A DNA stretch of 64,000 nucleotides from Chryseobacterium pennipullorum. Its GTDB lineage: Bacteria; Bacteroidota; Bacteroidia; Flavobacteriales; Weeksellaceae. Location: positions 156,887 through 220,886 of the forward strand of contig NZ_QNVV01000005.1 in the NCBI RefSeq assembly GCF_003384725.1. The letters are read 5' to 3'. The position numbers and the translations under genes are program-made. Each line of letters begins with the position of its first letter. The first letter of the stretch is position 1. Under the pieces are notes generated by a model. It saw only the letters and a program-made list of their open reading frames with translations, had not been told where the DNA came from and did not search any database. Positions 17,855 through 26,118 of the stretch are shown here, one piece after another.

Positions 17855-18446
17855 TGATCTTGGTGTTTTTGAAAACGATATGGGTAGTATCTCCTGATGC
17901 TTCTGTCATATTAACCTGGGAAACCGTAGACTGGTTTTTTGGAAAATAAAGTTCAATCTGTCTGATGTATTTCAGCAGTTGGGTAGTTTTGGGAACGAAC
18001 TTAGCAACGTGATAATTTCCGTTTTTAAAATAGGTAACCGTGAATTCAGGATCACTGAACATGGTGCCGTTTGAGCTTCCTACAATAAGTTTATTGATCT
18101 TCTCGAATGTTTTACTCTTCGCATCTACTGACGACTTTTTGCCCTGGTCGTTGATGAAAATTTTATTGCTTTTAAACACAATGCTGTACTGATAAGGTTT
18201 GGTGTACTTCCAGCTTAGCATATTGGGCGTCTGCAAAGACATTTTTCCATACGTTACAATATCTTTATCCAAAAAGTCCATTTTTTTGGTCTGGGTAAAG
18301 TCACTCTGAAGCGTTTTGATTTGCTTTGTTTCTGATGATATTTTGGATACGAATGCTTTGGCTTCAGCTCCCGACATTGCCGTATTTTGTGCAAAAAAGA
18401 AGCCTGAAACTAATAAAAATGTTCCAAAAGCAATATTTTTAATCAT
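17820..18446 (-). CDS. LolA-like periplasmic carrier protein
   Basis: LolA proteins ferry lipids or lipoproteins across the periplasm. After a signal peptide (MIKNIAFGTFLLVSGFFFAQ) the sequence shows the LolA pattern IKTLQSDFTQTKKMDFLDKDIVTYGKMSL, with the hydrophobic-ligand half-barrel strands MLSWKYTKPYQYSIVFKSN and a terminal VFKNTKINASIPASEF. Length is 208 aa from ATG 18446. An upstream ATG at 18473 adds 9 polar residues before the signal and is less likely. In this operon it would carry the hydrophobic pigment rather than ordinary lipoproteins. It overlaps both neighbouring genes. Confidence 0.87.
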   Translation of the reverse strand: MIKNIAFGTFLLVSGFFFAQNTAMSGAEAKAFVSKISSETKQIKTLQSDFTQTKKMDFLDKDIVTYGKMSLQTPNMLSWKYTKPYQYSIVFKSNKIFINDQGKKSSVDAKSKTFEKINKLIVGSSNGTMFSDPEFTVTYFKNGNYHVAKFVPKTTQLLKYIRQIELYFPKNQSTVSQVNMTEASGDTTHIVFKNTKINASIPASEFSL

Positions 18447-19194
18447 TTTTCTTTGAATTTGTAATTGAATCAACGGTAAAGGTTGAATATTTCTGGTCGT
18501 TCAAAAATACTAATAAATCTACCAGGACCCGGTATGTTTTTTCGGAAGTGTCATGCAGAAGGATTATGCTGCCTTTTTTCAGGCTTTTGGTAATTCTCCT
18601 GTAAATTTTCTTTTCATCATCAATCATGGTATCCAGAGAGCGGACATTCCACCCGATACTTTTTTTATGTGTTTTTTTTATTGCTTTTGCAATATTCGGA
18701 TTGGTTACACCGAATGGTGGGCGGTAGAGGTCTGTGGTTATATTTCCTGTATTGCGTATGACTTCATCACACTTTTCAATCTCTTCAATCATTTTAGAGG
18801 TCGATAAAAAGCCTGTTGACCTGGCATGGGAAAGGGTGTGATTTCCTATGGTATGACCTTCGGCAATGATCCTCTGAAATGTATCAGGATATTGTTCAAT
18901 CTGCTTCCCGATACAGAAAAAGGTCGCTTTTACGCCGTGTTCTTTTAAAAGATCTAAAAACTGTGGGGTGAATTCTGTAGGCCCGTCATCAAACGTTAAA
19001 GCTATTTCTTTGGTTTTTGTCCGGCGGTGGGTAATGCTGTTGACAAAATATTCCAGCCCGATATCAAATGATCCCCAAACCACGACTGCTGAAAATCCCA
19101 GAAAGCATACCAGGTAAACCCAAAAGCTTCCCTGGAACGCATAAATAAAAACGTTACAGAAAAGGTAAAACAGAATAAATGGGTAGTGTTTCAT
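18439..19194 (-). CDS. Polysaccharide deacetylase (NodB-type, CE4) with N-terminal membrane anchor
   Basis: Two hydrophobic segments (about residues 5-45) anchor the protein. The CE4 domain has TFDDGP (67-72, Asp69/Asp70), the zinc ligands His119 and His123 in GNHTLSH, RPPFG and LLHD. All catalytic residues are present, so it should remove acyl groups from an amino sugar or a similar substrate. Its acceptor in a pigment operon is unknown. With the GT2-DUF2062 protein it hints at a carbohydrate step. It overlaps the LolA-like gene by 8 bases. Confidence 0.88.
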   Translation of the reverse strand: MKHYPFILFYLFCNVFIYAFQGSFWVYLVCFLGFSAVVVWGSFDIGLEYFVNSITHRRTKTKEIALTFDDGPTEFTPQFLDLLKEHGVKATFFCIGKQIEQYPDTFQRIIAEGHTIGNHTLSHARSTGFLSTSKMIEEIEKCDEVIRNTGNITTDLYRPPFGVTNPNIAKAIKKTHKKSIGWNVRSLDTMIDDEKKIYRRITKSLKKGSIILLHDTSEKTYRVLVDLLVFLNDQKYSTFTVDSITNSKKND

Positions 19195-19260
19195 TGCTGG
19201 CTGTTTTTAGGGATGGTAATATAATAGGCAAATGAAGTCCGTTTTTTTGCTTTTCATCTA

Positions 19261-20322
19261 TTAAGCCTTCTCCAATAGGACCAGGCTATGATCACTTCCT
19301 CCAAGATGGTTATACAGAAGGACATTTCTGATCTCTTCTTTCTGAACAGTATTGATCTTCATCACTTCCGGAATCTTCTGATCTCTGAGAATGTGACACG
19401 CCATAAATATAGAAAATCCACTGGCGGTATTGAATTCCCCACTCAGATGTTTGTAATACAGCTGTGATGAAGCTGGAAACAGCTTACTGGCTTTTGTATA
19501 GTAAGCATCTGAGCCTGCATCACCACTGAAGCCCAAAATAACAGCATCAATATCGTTATGAGAAAGGTTGTTTTGACTTAAGAAGTTCTGTATAAAAACC
19601 TCAACTTCGCCCAACAGGACACGGTTACTGATATTGATATTCTTAAGCTTTGCGTAAGTACTTTGGGTCTTCTCTTTTCCTACCACAAAGAAGCTGGCGC
19701 CCTCCCCCCAAACTACTCCGCTGGTGGAAGAGTTCAGATAATCTGCAGGGAGATCCGTTTCTTGTTTTATCGTATGATTGAGAACGTAGAGTTCCATTGT
19801 TCTGTCTGTTTGTTCATCGGTAGAGCCCACAAGAATATTTTGTGCTTCTCCGTCATTGATCTGAAGCTGCGCATCCAGTAATGAAAACTCCAGAGAAGAA
19901 GAGGTATTCACATACGTGAAGTTATAAGCATGGCACTGTAATCCGAGTGCAATCTGTCCGGCAACGGTGTTGTGGGTAGACTGGATAAAAAATGTAGGGG
20001 TTAAAAATTCCTCACCATGATCGATTACGTTTTTCAGAAATTTTTCAGAATCCTGGGAACAGCCCATTCCCGTTCCTACGATGATGGCATCCGGCTGATC
20101 GATTCCAGCTTCTTGTAATGCGTGATGAGAAGCGACAGAGCTCATTTTTACCGTTTTAGACATTCTCCTGATCATGGCAGGCGGAATAAACTCTTTATAG
20201 GGAGGTTCTATCGCTTTGATGATATTGGAAGAACTTACAGGCGTAAGGTTCTGAAGGATGTTTTCTTTTAAAGTGTCCTGAACTGAGATACAGGATGCAC
20301 TGTTGATGTATACTGCGCTCAT
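19261..20322 (-). CDS. Ketosynthase-like chain-length factor (inactive KS)
   Basis: The 353-residue thiolase-fold protein aligns with FabF, but every catalytic residue is replaced. The nucleophile position is Ser141 in YVNTSSSLEF. The first His motif reads ILGFSGDAGSD, and the second reads HLSGEFNTA, with Glu instead of His. This pattern fits a chain-length factor that pairs with an active ketosynthase, as in type II polyketide and aryl polyene systems. The gene overlaps the upstream complete ketosynthase by 4 bases, so the two probably form the heterodimer. Confidence 0.85.
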   Translation of the reverse strand: MSAVYINSASCISVQDTLKENILQNLTPVSSSNIIKAIEPPYKEFIPPAMIRRMSKTVKMSSVASHHALQEAGIDQPDAIIVGTGMGCSQDSEKFLKNVIDHGEEFLTPTFFIQSTHNTVAGQIALGLQCHAYNFTYVNTSSSLEFSLLDAQLQINDGEAQNILVGSTDEQTDRTMELYVLNHTIKQETDLPADYLNSSTSGVVWGEGASFFVVGKEKTQSTYAKLKNINISNRVLLGEVEVFIQNFLSQNNLSHNDIDAVILGFSGDAGSDAYYTKASKLFPASSQLYYKHLSGEFNTASGFSIFMACHILRDQKIPEVMKINTVQKEEIRNVLLYNHLGGSDHSLVLLEKA

Positions 20323-21518
20323 GACTTTGAAAAAATTAATGTTGAGCAGTTTCCTCCAAATCCAAATGAATTGGAAAGAACATGGTTAATGCTTTTCTCT
20401 TTCAATTCGGTTACAGGGGTAAGATCAAACTCTTCCATTTTGGTTTTGAAATTCAGGTTGGGGAAAATTAGGCTGTGCTGCATGGATAGAATAGAAAATA
20501 CCGCTTCTATACCGGCTGCTGCGGCTAAAGTATGCCCTGTAAATGCTTTGGTTGAGCTGAACTCGGGCACCTGATTTTCACCGAAAATCCTGATCATTGC
20601 AATTCCCTCTGACAGATCATTGTTGGGTGTTGCAGTTCCGTGAACGTTGATATAATCGATATCATCTTTCTCCAGACCTGAAACCTTCAGAGCCTGCTGC
20701 ATTGCCAGAAAAGCGCCCTGACCGTTTTCTGAAGAAGCGGTCTGATGATGAGCGTCATTGGCATTTCCATATCCGGAAAGATAGGCCAGAACAGGTTTAT
20801 TTTCTTTTTTTACGGCTTCCTCGGATTCAAGAACCAGAAAAGCAGCAGCTTCTCCAAGATTCAGCCCCTTCCGGTCGTTGTCAAATGGGGTGTTGTATGA
20901 ATCGGTAAGAATCATCAGGGTATTGAAACCATTCAAAGTAAACTTGGAGAGGGAATCTGTTCCCCCGACGATAACACGGTCTAAAACACCACTTTTAATA
21001 AGTTTTGCCCCCATCATGATGGCGTTGGCTGCGGATGAACAGGCTGTACTGATGGTAGAAACCATCCCTGTCAAACCGAGATAACCGGCAATTGCCAGTG
21101 AAGAGTTTCCCGCGTCGTGAGCATCAATGTATTTTTGCTTTTCAGGAAAGTTTTCATATGAGTAGAAATATTTTTCGGTAATATCCATCCCTCCTACACT
21201 GGTAGAAGAAATAAGCCCCGTCCTGCAGCTGTTGATATCTGAAATTCCCGCACTTTCTACCGCTTCTTTTGCTGCCATCATCCCCAATAAAGATGTTCTC
21301 GTTACGTTGTTGTCTTCTTTGAGCTGAAGTTTACGTATAAGTTCTTCATTAGATAACTTTATCTCACCGGTTTTGATGGAGCCTGCATGACGGGTTTCAA
21401 ACATCTGGATGTCTGAAATGCCATGTTTCCCGGACTGCAGTGAAATAAAGTTCTCCTTCACTGTGTTTCCAATGGAGGAAATAATGCCCATTCCTGTTAT
21501 GGCAATTTTTTGACTCAT
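20319..21518 (-). CDS. Beta-ketoacyl-ACP synthase (FabF-type), partner of the chain-length factor
   Basis: This is a complete elongating ketosynthase with Cys160 (ISTACSSAAN), His293 (NVHGTATPNND) and His329 (KAFTGHTLAAAAG). At 399 aa it is full length. It is directly followed by the inactive KS-like gene with a 4-base overlap, the classic KS-CLF arrangement. An ACP gene lies 76 bases upstream, across a palindromic repeat. Confidence 0.92.
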   Translation of the reverse strand: MSQKIAITGMGIISSIGNTVKENFISLQSGKHGISDIQMFETRHAGSIKTGEIKLSNEELIRKLQLKEDNNVTRTSLLGMMAAKEAVESAGISDINSCRTGLISSTSVGGMDITEKYFYSYENFPEKQKYIDAHDAGNSSLAIAGYLGLTGMVSTISTACSSAANAIMMGAKLIKSGVLDRVIVGGTDSLSKFTLNGFNTLMILTDSYNTPFDNDRKGLNLGEAAAFLVLESEEAVKKENKPVLAYLSGYGNANDAHHQTASSENGQGAFLAMQQALKVSGLEKDDIDYINVHGTATPNNDLSEGIAMIRIFGENQVPEFSSTKAFTGHTLAAAAGIEAVFSILSMQHSLIFPNLNFKTKMEEFDLTPVTELKEKSINHVLSNSFGFGGNCSTLIFSKS

Positions 21519-21527
21519 GGTATTCTA

Positions 21528-21593
21528 TAATGTACCAATGCAACAGTATATCAATTTACCAATACTGCTACACTGTTAGATTGTTACATTAGT
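21528..21593. repeat. Imperfect palindromic intergenic repeat, copy C
   Basis: The left arm AATGTACCAATGCAACAGT and the right arm, which reads AATGTAACAATCTAACAGT on the minus strand, face each other in the short gap between the ACP and ketosynthase genes. The core AATGTAmCAAT is shared with copies A and B. Confidence 0.55.
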
Positions 21594-21594
21594 T

Positions 21595-21852
21595 TTATTT
21601 TGTTCTGTTCTCGTCAATGTATTTAGCCATAACATCGATGGATTGAAAAATTTCCTTTCCTTTTTTAGGATCGGCTAATTTTATTCCATAATCTTTATCA
21701 AGAAGAACGATCAGCTCCAAAGCATCGATAGAGTCCAGACCCAATCCGCCTCCGAATAATGGATCTGCATCTTTGATCTCCTCTACAGAAACATCTTCAA
21801 GGTTAAGGACTTCAATAATTTTGTGCTTCAATTCAGTTTTTAGGTTTTCCAT
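21595..21852 (-). CDS. Acyl carrier protein
   Basis: This 85-residue ACP has phosphopantetheine attachment at Ser41 (GLGLDSIDALEL). The sequence differs clearly from the plus-strand ACP, with an insert DPLFGGG before the DSx motif, as in aryl polyene and type II PKS carriers. It heads the ketosynthase/CLF half of the operon. The two ACPs may serve separate chains (aryl polyene versus dialkylresorcinol) or separate steps. Confidence 0.93.
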   Translation of the reverse strand: MENLKTELKHKIIEVLNLEDVSVEEIKDADPLFGGGLGLDSIDALELIVLLDKDYGIKLADPKKGKEIFQSIDVMAKYIDENRTK

Positions 21853-21862
21853 AAAAGGTTTT

Positions 21863-22016
21863 AATTTGAAAATATGTTAATGAGATAATTTGAAAATATA
21901 GTGAACTCTATCAGACATTGGGTTTTAAATTAAAAAAAACTGTTAAGCAGTTATTTTACCTAATTCTAACATTTTACATTGTCGAATGAGCACATTTTCA
22001 AATTTTCAAATTTATA
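21863..22016. repeat. AT-rich direct and inverted repeats in an operon gap
   Basis: AATTTGAAAATAT occurs twice in direct orientation (21863-21875 and 21888-21900). Its inverted form ATTTTCAAATTTTCAAATT follows at about 21994-22012. This 159-base gap is the longest inside the minus-strand operon and may hold an internal promoter or processing site. Confidence 0.45.
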
Positions 22017-22551
22017 ATGTGAGCAAATATACAAAAGCTTTATAATTTTCCCGGTACAATTCTACCCATCCGCATAATACCTTTTCGGCTTTTCCGGACT
22101 TCAGGATCTGTTCAGCATAATTGTTTAAAAATTTTTCGTCAAATTCATCCAGAACAAAAAAAGCATTCTCTGTCTGCATCCGGTGCCTGATACTTATTTC
22201 TCCTACACAGATGTTGGGTAGGGTATACACAAAAACAGCCGGGCTTGGATAGAAGTTTTCCTGATCGTTAATGCTTTCCTGGTATTTGACGTCGGTATCC
22301 AGGCTTGATGACCTGTTTGCAAAAACGATGGCTGTTCTGCTGTGATCTTCATCTTTCAGAAGCATTTCAGCAGCCAGAAAGGCCAATTTACTTAAACTGT
22401 CCATCTTATGGAACTTCGGATAGCTGATCTCCAATCCTTTATAAGCCTCTTTAGCGAATTCATGAAAATTGTCGCTCTGGCTTTCAAAAATAAGTTGGCC
22501 ATCAGTGGTTATCCTGGAGTTTTCTACGATACAGGTGTGTGTGTACTTCAT
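22012..22551 (-). CDS. Half-length ketosynthase-like protein with Glu at the nucleophile position
   Basis: This 179-residue protein matches only the N-terminal half of a ketosynthase. The stretch [32 protein letters not shown] runs without gaps against the KS segment leading to and past the active Cys. The Cys position is Glu136, and [13 protein letters not shown] matches the usual SGRADVVLAGGAE. The protein then stops, so both histidines are absent. It cannot condense. A structural or chaperone-like role beside the adjacent full ketosynthase is my inference. ATG 22551 avoids overlap with that gene, while ATG 22596 would add 15 residues. Confidence 0.75.
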   Translation of the reverse strand: MKYTHTCIVENSRITTDGQLIFESQSDNFHEFAKEAYKGLEISYPKFHKMDSLSKLAFLAAEMLLKDEDHSRTAIVFANRSSSLDTDVKYQESINDQENFYPSPAVFVYTLPNICVGEISIRHRMQTENAFFVLDEFDEKFLNNYAEQILKSGKAEKVLCGWVELYRENYKAFVYLLTL

Positions 22552-22555
22552 CTCT

Positions 22556-23689
22556 TTAACATTTTTCCAGTATAACAGCAGCATTGCATCCCCCAAAACC
22601 AGACGCTGTCTTTAAGATATGACTGATTGTGGCAGGCTGATTTTCTTTTATAATATTCAAAGGCTGAGAAACGCCCATTTCTTTAAAGTTTTTAGAGGGG
22701 ATAAGGGTTTTGTGAAGAACGCTTTCCATTGAGATAATGCTTTCCAGAAGTCCCGAGGCTCCCAGGCAGTGTCCGTAGAATCCTTTCATACTGTTTAAGG
22801 GAATTTGCTGTAATCCCATTCTGTTGAAAGCGATGGCTTCCATTTCATCATTATATGCTGTAGCCGTACCGTGGGCTGAAATAAATCCGATCTGCTCAGG
22901 AGAAACACCGGCCTCTGTCATTGCGTTTCGGATACTGGCAAATAAGCCGTCTCCTGTTCTTGAGGGTCCGGAAATATGGTTGGCATCATTAACTGCGGAA
23001 TCGCCCGCAATTTTAAATAAAAATTTTTCATCTTCAGATGGAGATGAGGTGACATAAACCGCTGCTGCGGCTTCACCAATATTGATTCCGTTTCTGTTTT
23101 TATCATAAGGCTTACACGGTTCACTGCCGATAGCCTGGAATGAGTTGAAACCGGAAATTACAAATTCTGAAATCTCATCACCAGCCAAGACAAACGCATC
23201 ACGGTATCTCCCTGTCATGATGATGTTTTTCGCAACGGCAATAGCCATCACTCCGGAAACACATGCATTGGAAACTACAATAGGTTTTGTTTTGAATCCA
23301 AAGAAATCTGCAATTTTCTGAGCCAATTTTGATAGAAAAGCGCCTTCAGGTAGGTCAGGTTGATTTTTTAGTAAGCTGATATTTCCTTTTGTGGTTGAGA
23401 GAATAAAAGCCGTATCTTTTGTGATGGGGTGTTGTTCAATCAACGGTCGAAGACTGAGAAGCAACATTTTTTCCAGTCTTGTAAAGTTTTGATTCCCGAA
23501 AGAACGATTGAATTCCTCATTCAGCTTTTCAGAATCTATTTTCGAAGCATAATATGCATCCTGATTTTCAATAACCTTGTGTAGAGCGACACCTGATTTT
23601 CCTTTCAAAAGGGCATCCCAATTAGAACGTACGTCAAATCCCAGAGGAGTTACGCAGTTATAATCTGTAATATAAACGTCTTTCATCAT
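22556..23689 (-). CDS. Beta-ketoacyl-ACP synthase (FabF-like)
   Basis: This is a third full ketosynthase of the KS II type: Cys143 ([10 protein letters not shown]), His273 ([11 protein letters not shown]) and His307 ([12 protein letters not shown]). At 377 aa it is slightly short for FabF. Its start ATG overlaps the TGA of the thioesterase gene (ATGA), so translation is coupled. Acting with the half-KS protein next door is possible. It may handle the aryl starter or a different chain-length window than the KS-CLF pair. Confidence 0.9.
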   Translation of the reverse strand: MMKDVYITDYNCVTPLGFDVRSNWDALLKGKSGVALHKVIENQDAYYASKIDSEKLNEEFNRSFGNQNFTRLEKMLLLSLRPLIEQHPITKDTAFILSTTKGNISLLKNQPDLPEGAFLSKLAQKIADFFGFKTKPIVVSNACVSGVMAIAVAKNIIMTGRYRDAFVLAGDEISEFVISGFNSFQAIGSEPCKPYDKNRNGINIGEAAAAVYVTSSPSEDEKFLFKIAGDSAVNDANHISGPSRTGDGLFASIRNAMTEAGVSPEQIGFISAHGTATAYNDEMEAIAFNRMGLQQIPLNSMKGFYGHCLGASGLLESIISMESVLHKTLIPSKNFKEMGVSQPLNIIKENQPATISHILKTASGFGGCNAAVILEKC

Positions 23690-24114
23690 GCTAATCCCAT
23701 TTTATCTTTCCAGTTTTGAAAAAAATCAGGATTGTAAAGACACAGGCTCCCGTCACTGTCAAGGAACACCTGAATGGTTTCCCCACTGCACACTAACTTA
23801 CCGTCCTGGTTGAAAAGTTCGTATGTGTAGATCAGTTTGGCAGAAACCGTGTTCACAAAAGTGGTTACAATCTTGAATGTTTCTCCATATTTTAGCGGAA
23901 GAAAATGTTCACAGGTACTTTTTACAATGGGTGTTACATATCCGGCATTCTGAATGTCAAGATAGGTAAGGCCGTGCTGGCGTCCGAAAGCTTCTCTTCC
24001 ATCCTCAAAATAGACGATATAGTGGCCATGCCAGACAATTCCCAATGGATCGGTCTCGTTAAAACGTACTCGTACTTCTTCCGTACATGTTAATATATTC
24101 TCGTTAGACTGCAT
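23686..24114 (-). CDS. 4HBT-type hotdog thioesterase
   Basis: The 142-residue hotdog protein has the 4-hydroxybenzoyl-CoA thioesterase motif VRFNETDPLGIVWHGHYIVYFEDGR, with the catalytic Asp in NETD. It would release or edit acyl chains from CoA or ACP. I start it at ATG 24114 (MQSNENILT), because the open frame upstream to 24201 lies within the ABC permease gene. It overlaps the permease by 11 bases and couples to the ketosynthase by ATGA. Confidence 0.87.
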   Translation of the reverse strand: MQSNENILTCTEEVRVRFNETDPLGIVWHGHYIVYFEDGREAFGRQHGLTYLDIQNAGYVTPIVKSTCEHFLPLKYGETFKIVTTFVNTVSAKLIYTYELFNQDGKLVCSGETIQVFLDSDGSLCLYNPDFFQNWKDKMGLA

Positions 24115-25372
24115 TTTGCTTTTTTTCGTAAAAAATGGAAATGGATACGGTTGCAAGGTAAAATAAAAACAGGAATACCAGTTCTTTGGCAATGCCTCCA
24201 ATTCCGCTGTTTCTTAAAATAATATCGTAATAGGCATTTAAGCCCCAGTTCATAGGTGAAAATTTTGCTATGGTCTGCATGAATTCCGGCATCAGGAATA
24301 CGGGTACCCAGATTCCGCCGATCGCTGCCAGAACAACTACGGAAGTGGCTCCAAAAGGAGCGGACTGTTCCTGTGTATCTGCGATTGTTCCCAGTAAAAC
24401 ACCAAACCCTATTGCTGCCAATCCTGCAAATAAAGTGACTATGATCAGCTGAAACATTTTTCCTGACACATCAAATGCCGGAAGATCCATATAGGGAAAG
24501 AGGTAGATTCCCACGGCGACCATAAGCAAAAACTGAATGACACAGATGATAAGGTAGGTAAATGTCTTTCCTAAAATATGGACAAAATACGGGGTAGGGC
24601 TTATCCTTGCCCTTACACTGGTCCCCTGGCTTTTCTCTTTAACGAGATTGATTGATAGGGGAACTACAATGAAAAAGATAGCAAAAAGGGTCCATGCCGG
24701 AACATTGTGCTGAACAGAATTCGGCATTACGTCCATTTCTCCTTTTTTTGGAGTAATCTCTTTAAAGCTGATCAGGTTTTTGTTTTCTTCAAGGTTTTCT
24801 TCGGTTCCCAGCTGATCCTGGAATGCTTTGTAAATCTTTTTGTTCTCAATCTCAAAAACCATTTTGTTGACAGAATTCATCACGGAATTTTTGAACCCTA
24901 TATTGGTGGCAGGGTCAAAGTACAAATGAATTTCTTTGGCTTTTGGAGCAGCTGTTTTTGCTTTTGCAGAGTCACCTTCGAGCCCGAATGAGCTTACAAT
25001 GGTCTGAACTTTAGCATCAATATTGGAATTTAAATCTTTGGTTAAATTTTCAGGAATGACGATGGCCATTTGGTAATCTCCGGCAAAGACAGCCTCCTGA
25101 GCGGATTTCTCACTGAAATTGGTCAGCAGCTGAAAAGTCTTGCTGTTTTCCAGCTCGGCTTTTATATTCTTTGAGACTTCAGATTGATCCTGATCAATAA
25201 AAATAATCGGGATTTTTGAGCCTTCAAGGTTTTTAAAGGTGGAATCCTGAATCAGGGTAATGGTAATAATCAAAAGCAAAGGCATGACAAAGATGATCAC
25301 AATACCTCCGATATCTCTCTTCAACAGAAGGATTTCCTTGATGAAGCTTCTCCATAGTTTATACAACAACAT
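24104..25372 (-). CDS. ABC-2 type transporter permease
   Basis: This 422-residue permease has one membrane helix near residue 25 (GGIVIIFVMPLLLIITITLI), a large extracytoplasmic domain (about 45-220) and five helices in the C-terminal half, with PAWTLFAIFFIVVPLSINLVKEK. This ABC-2 layout is typical of exporters of drugs, lipids or pigments. The gene overlaps the ATPase gene by 14 bases, so the two form one exporter. With the LolA-like carrier downstream, the pigment or a precursor is a likely substrate. Confidence 0.9.
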   Translation of the reverse strand: MLLYKLWRSFIKEILLLKRDIGGIVIIFVMPLLLIITITLIQDSTFKNLEGSKIPIIFIDQDQSEVSKNIKAELENSKTFQLLTNFSEKSAQEAVFAGDYQMAIVIPENLTKDLNSNIDAKVQTIVSSFGLEGDSAKAKTAAPKAKEIHLYFDPATNIGFKNSVMNSVNKMVFEIENKKIYKAFQDQLGTEENLEENKNLISFKEITPKKGEMDVMPNSVQHNVPAWTLFAIFFIVVPLSINLVKEKSQGTSVRARISPTPYFVHILGKTFTYLIICVIQFLLMVAVGIYLFPYMDLPAFDVSGKMFQLIIVTLFAGLAAIGFGVLLGTIADTQEQSAPFGATSVVVLAAIGGIWVPVFLMPEFMQTIAKFSPMNWGLNAYYDIILRNSGIGGIAKELVFLFLFYLATVSISIFYEKKQNAV

Positions 25373-26117
25373 CTCTTAATTCTTTTCCGGTTAATGAAAT
25401 AAAAACATCCTCAAGGTTTTCTGCACTGGCTACTCTGTTTACCAATTCTTCAGGGGTTCCTACGGCATGAATTTTTCCATGGTCGATAATTGCAATTTTG
25501 GTACAGAACTCTTCAGCTTCTGATAAGTGGTGGGAAGTATAGATGATACAGGTTCCCTGTTTATTTAAATCCAGGAGATAGTCAATAATAGCCTTTTTAG
25601 ACTGAACATCAACTCCAACAGTGGGTTCGTCCAGGAATAAGACTTTAGGATTGTGAAGTGTTCCTGCGATGAGGTTGCATCGGCGCTTCATTCCTCCCGA
25701 AAACTGTCCTACCTGTTTATTGGCAAATTTTGAAAGTCCCATAATTTCCAGGGACTCATCAATGGCCTTCTTTAGCTGGTTGTGCTTCAAACCATACAGA
25801 CTTCCGAAAAACATCAGGTTTTCTTTAGCTGTGAGAGTAGGGTACAAGGCATATTCCTGAGGAACAATTCCGACAATCTGTCTGATTTTAAAACCATCTT
25901 TTTGCGGGGATAGCCCATTGATCTTAAACGTTCCTGAGGTAGGCTTTATCAATCCTGAAAGCATAGAGATCAATGTGGTTTTGCCAGCTCCATTGGGGCC
26001 AAGAATTCCGTAGATCTCATTTTTGCTGATATTCAATGTAATATCATTTACAGAAAACTCATCAGAATTTTTGTATTTTTTATATAAGCCCGTAATTTCA
26101 ATCATATTCTCTGCCAT
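25359..26117 (-). CDS. ABC transporter ATP-binding protein
   Basis: The 252-residue ATPase has Walker A GPNGAGKTT (40-48), Q-loop VPQ (85-87), signature FSGGM (139-143), Walker B VLFLDEP (159-165) and a switch His in TSHHLSEAEE. It powers the adjacent ABC-2 permease. One base separates it from the BtrH-like gene, so all three are probably co-translated. Confidence 0.93.
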   Translation of the reverse strand: MAENMIEITGLYKKYKNSDEFSVNDITLNISKNEIYGILGPNGAGKTTLISMLSGLIKPTSGTFKINGLSPQKDGFKIRQIVGIVPQEYALYPTLTAKENLMFFGSLYGLKHNQLKKAIDESLEIMGLSKFANKQVGQFSGGMKRRCNLIAGTLHNPKVLFLDEPTVGVDVQSKKAIIDYLLDLNKQGTCIIYTSHHLSEAEEFCTKIAIIDHGKIHAVGTPEELVNRVASAENLEDVFISLTGKELRDVVV

Positions 26118-26118
26118 A

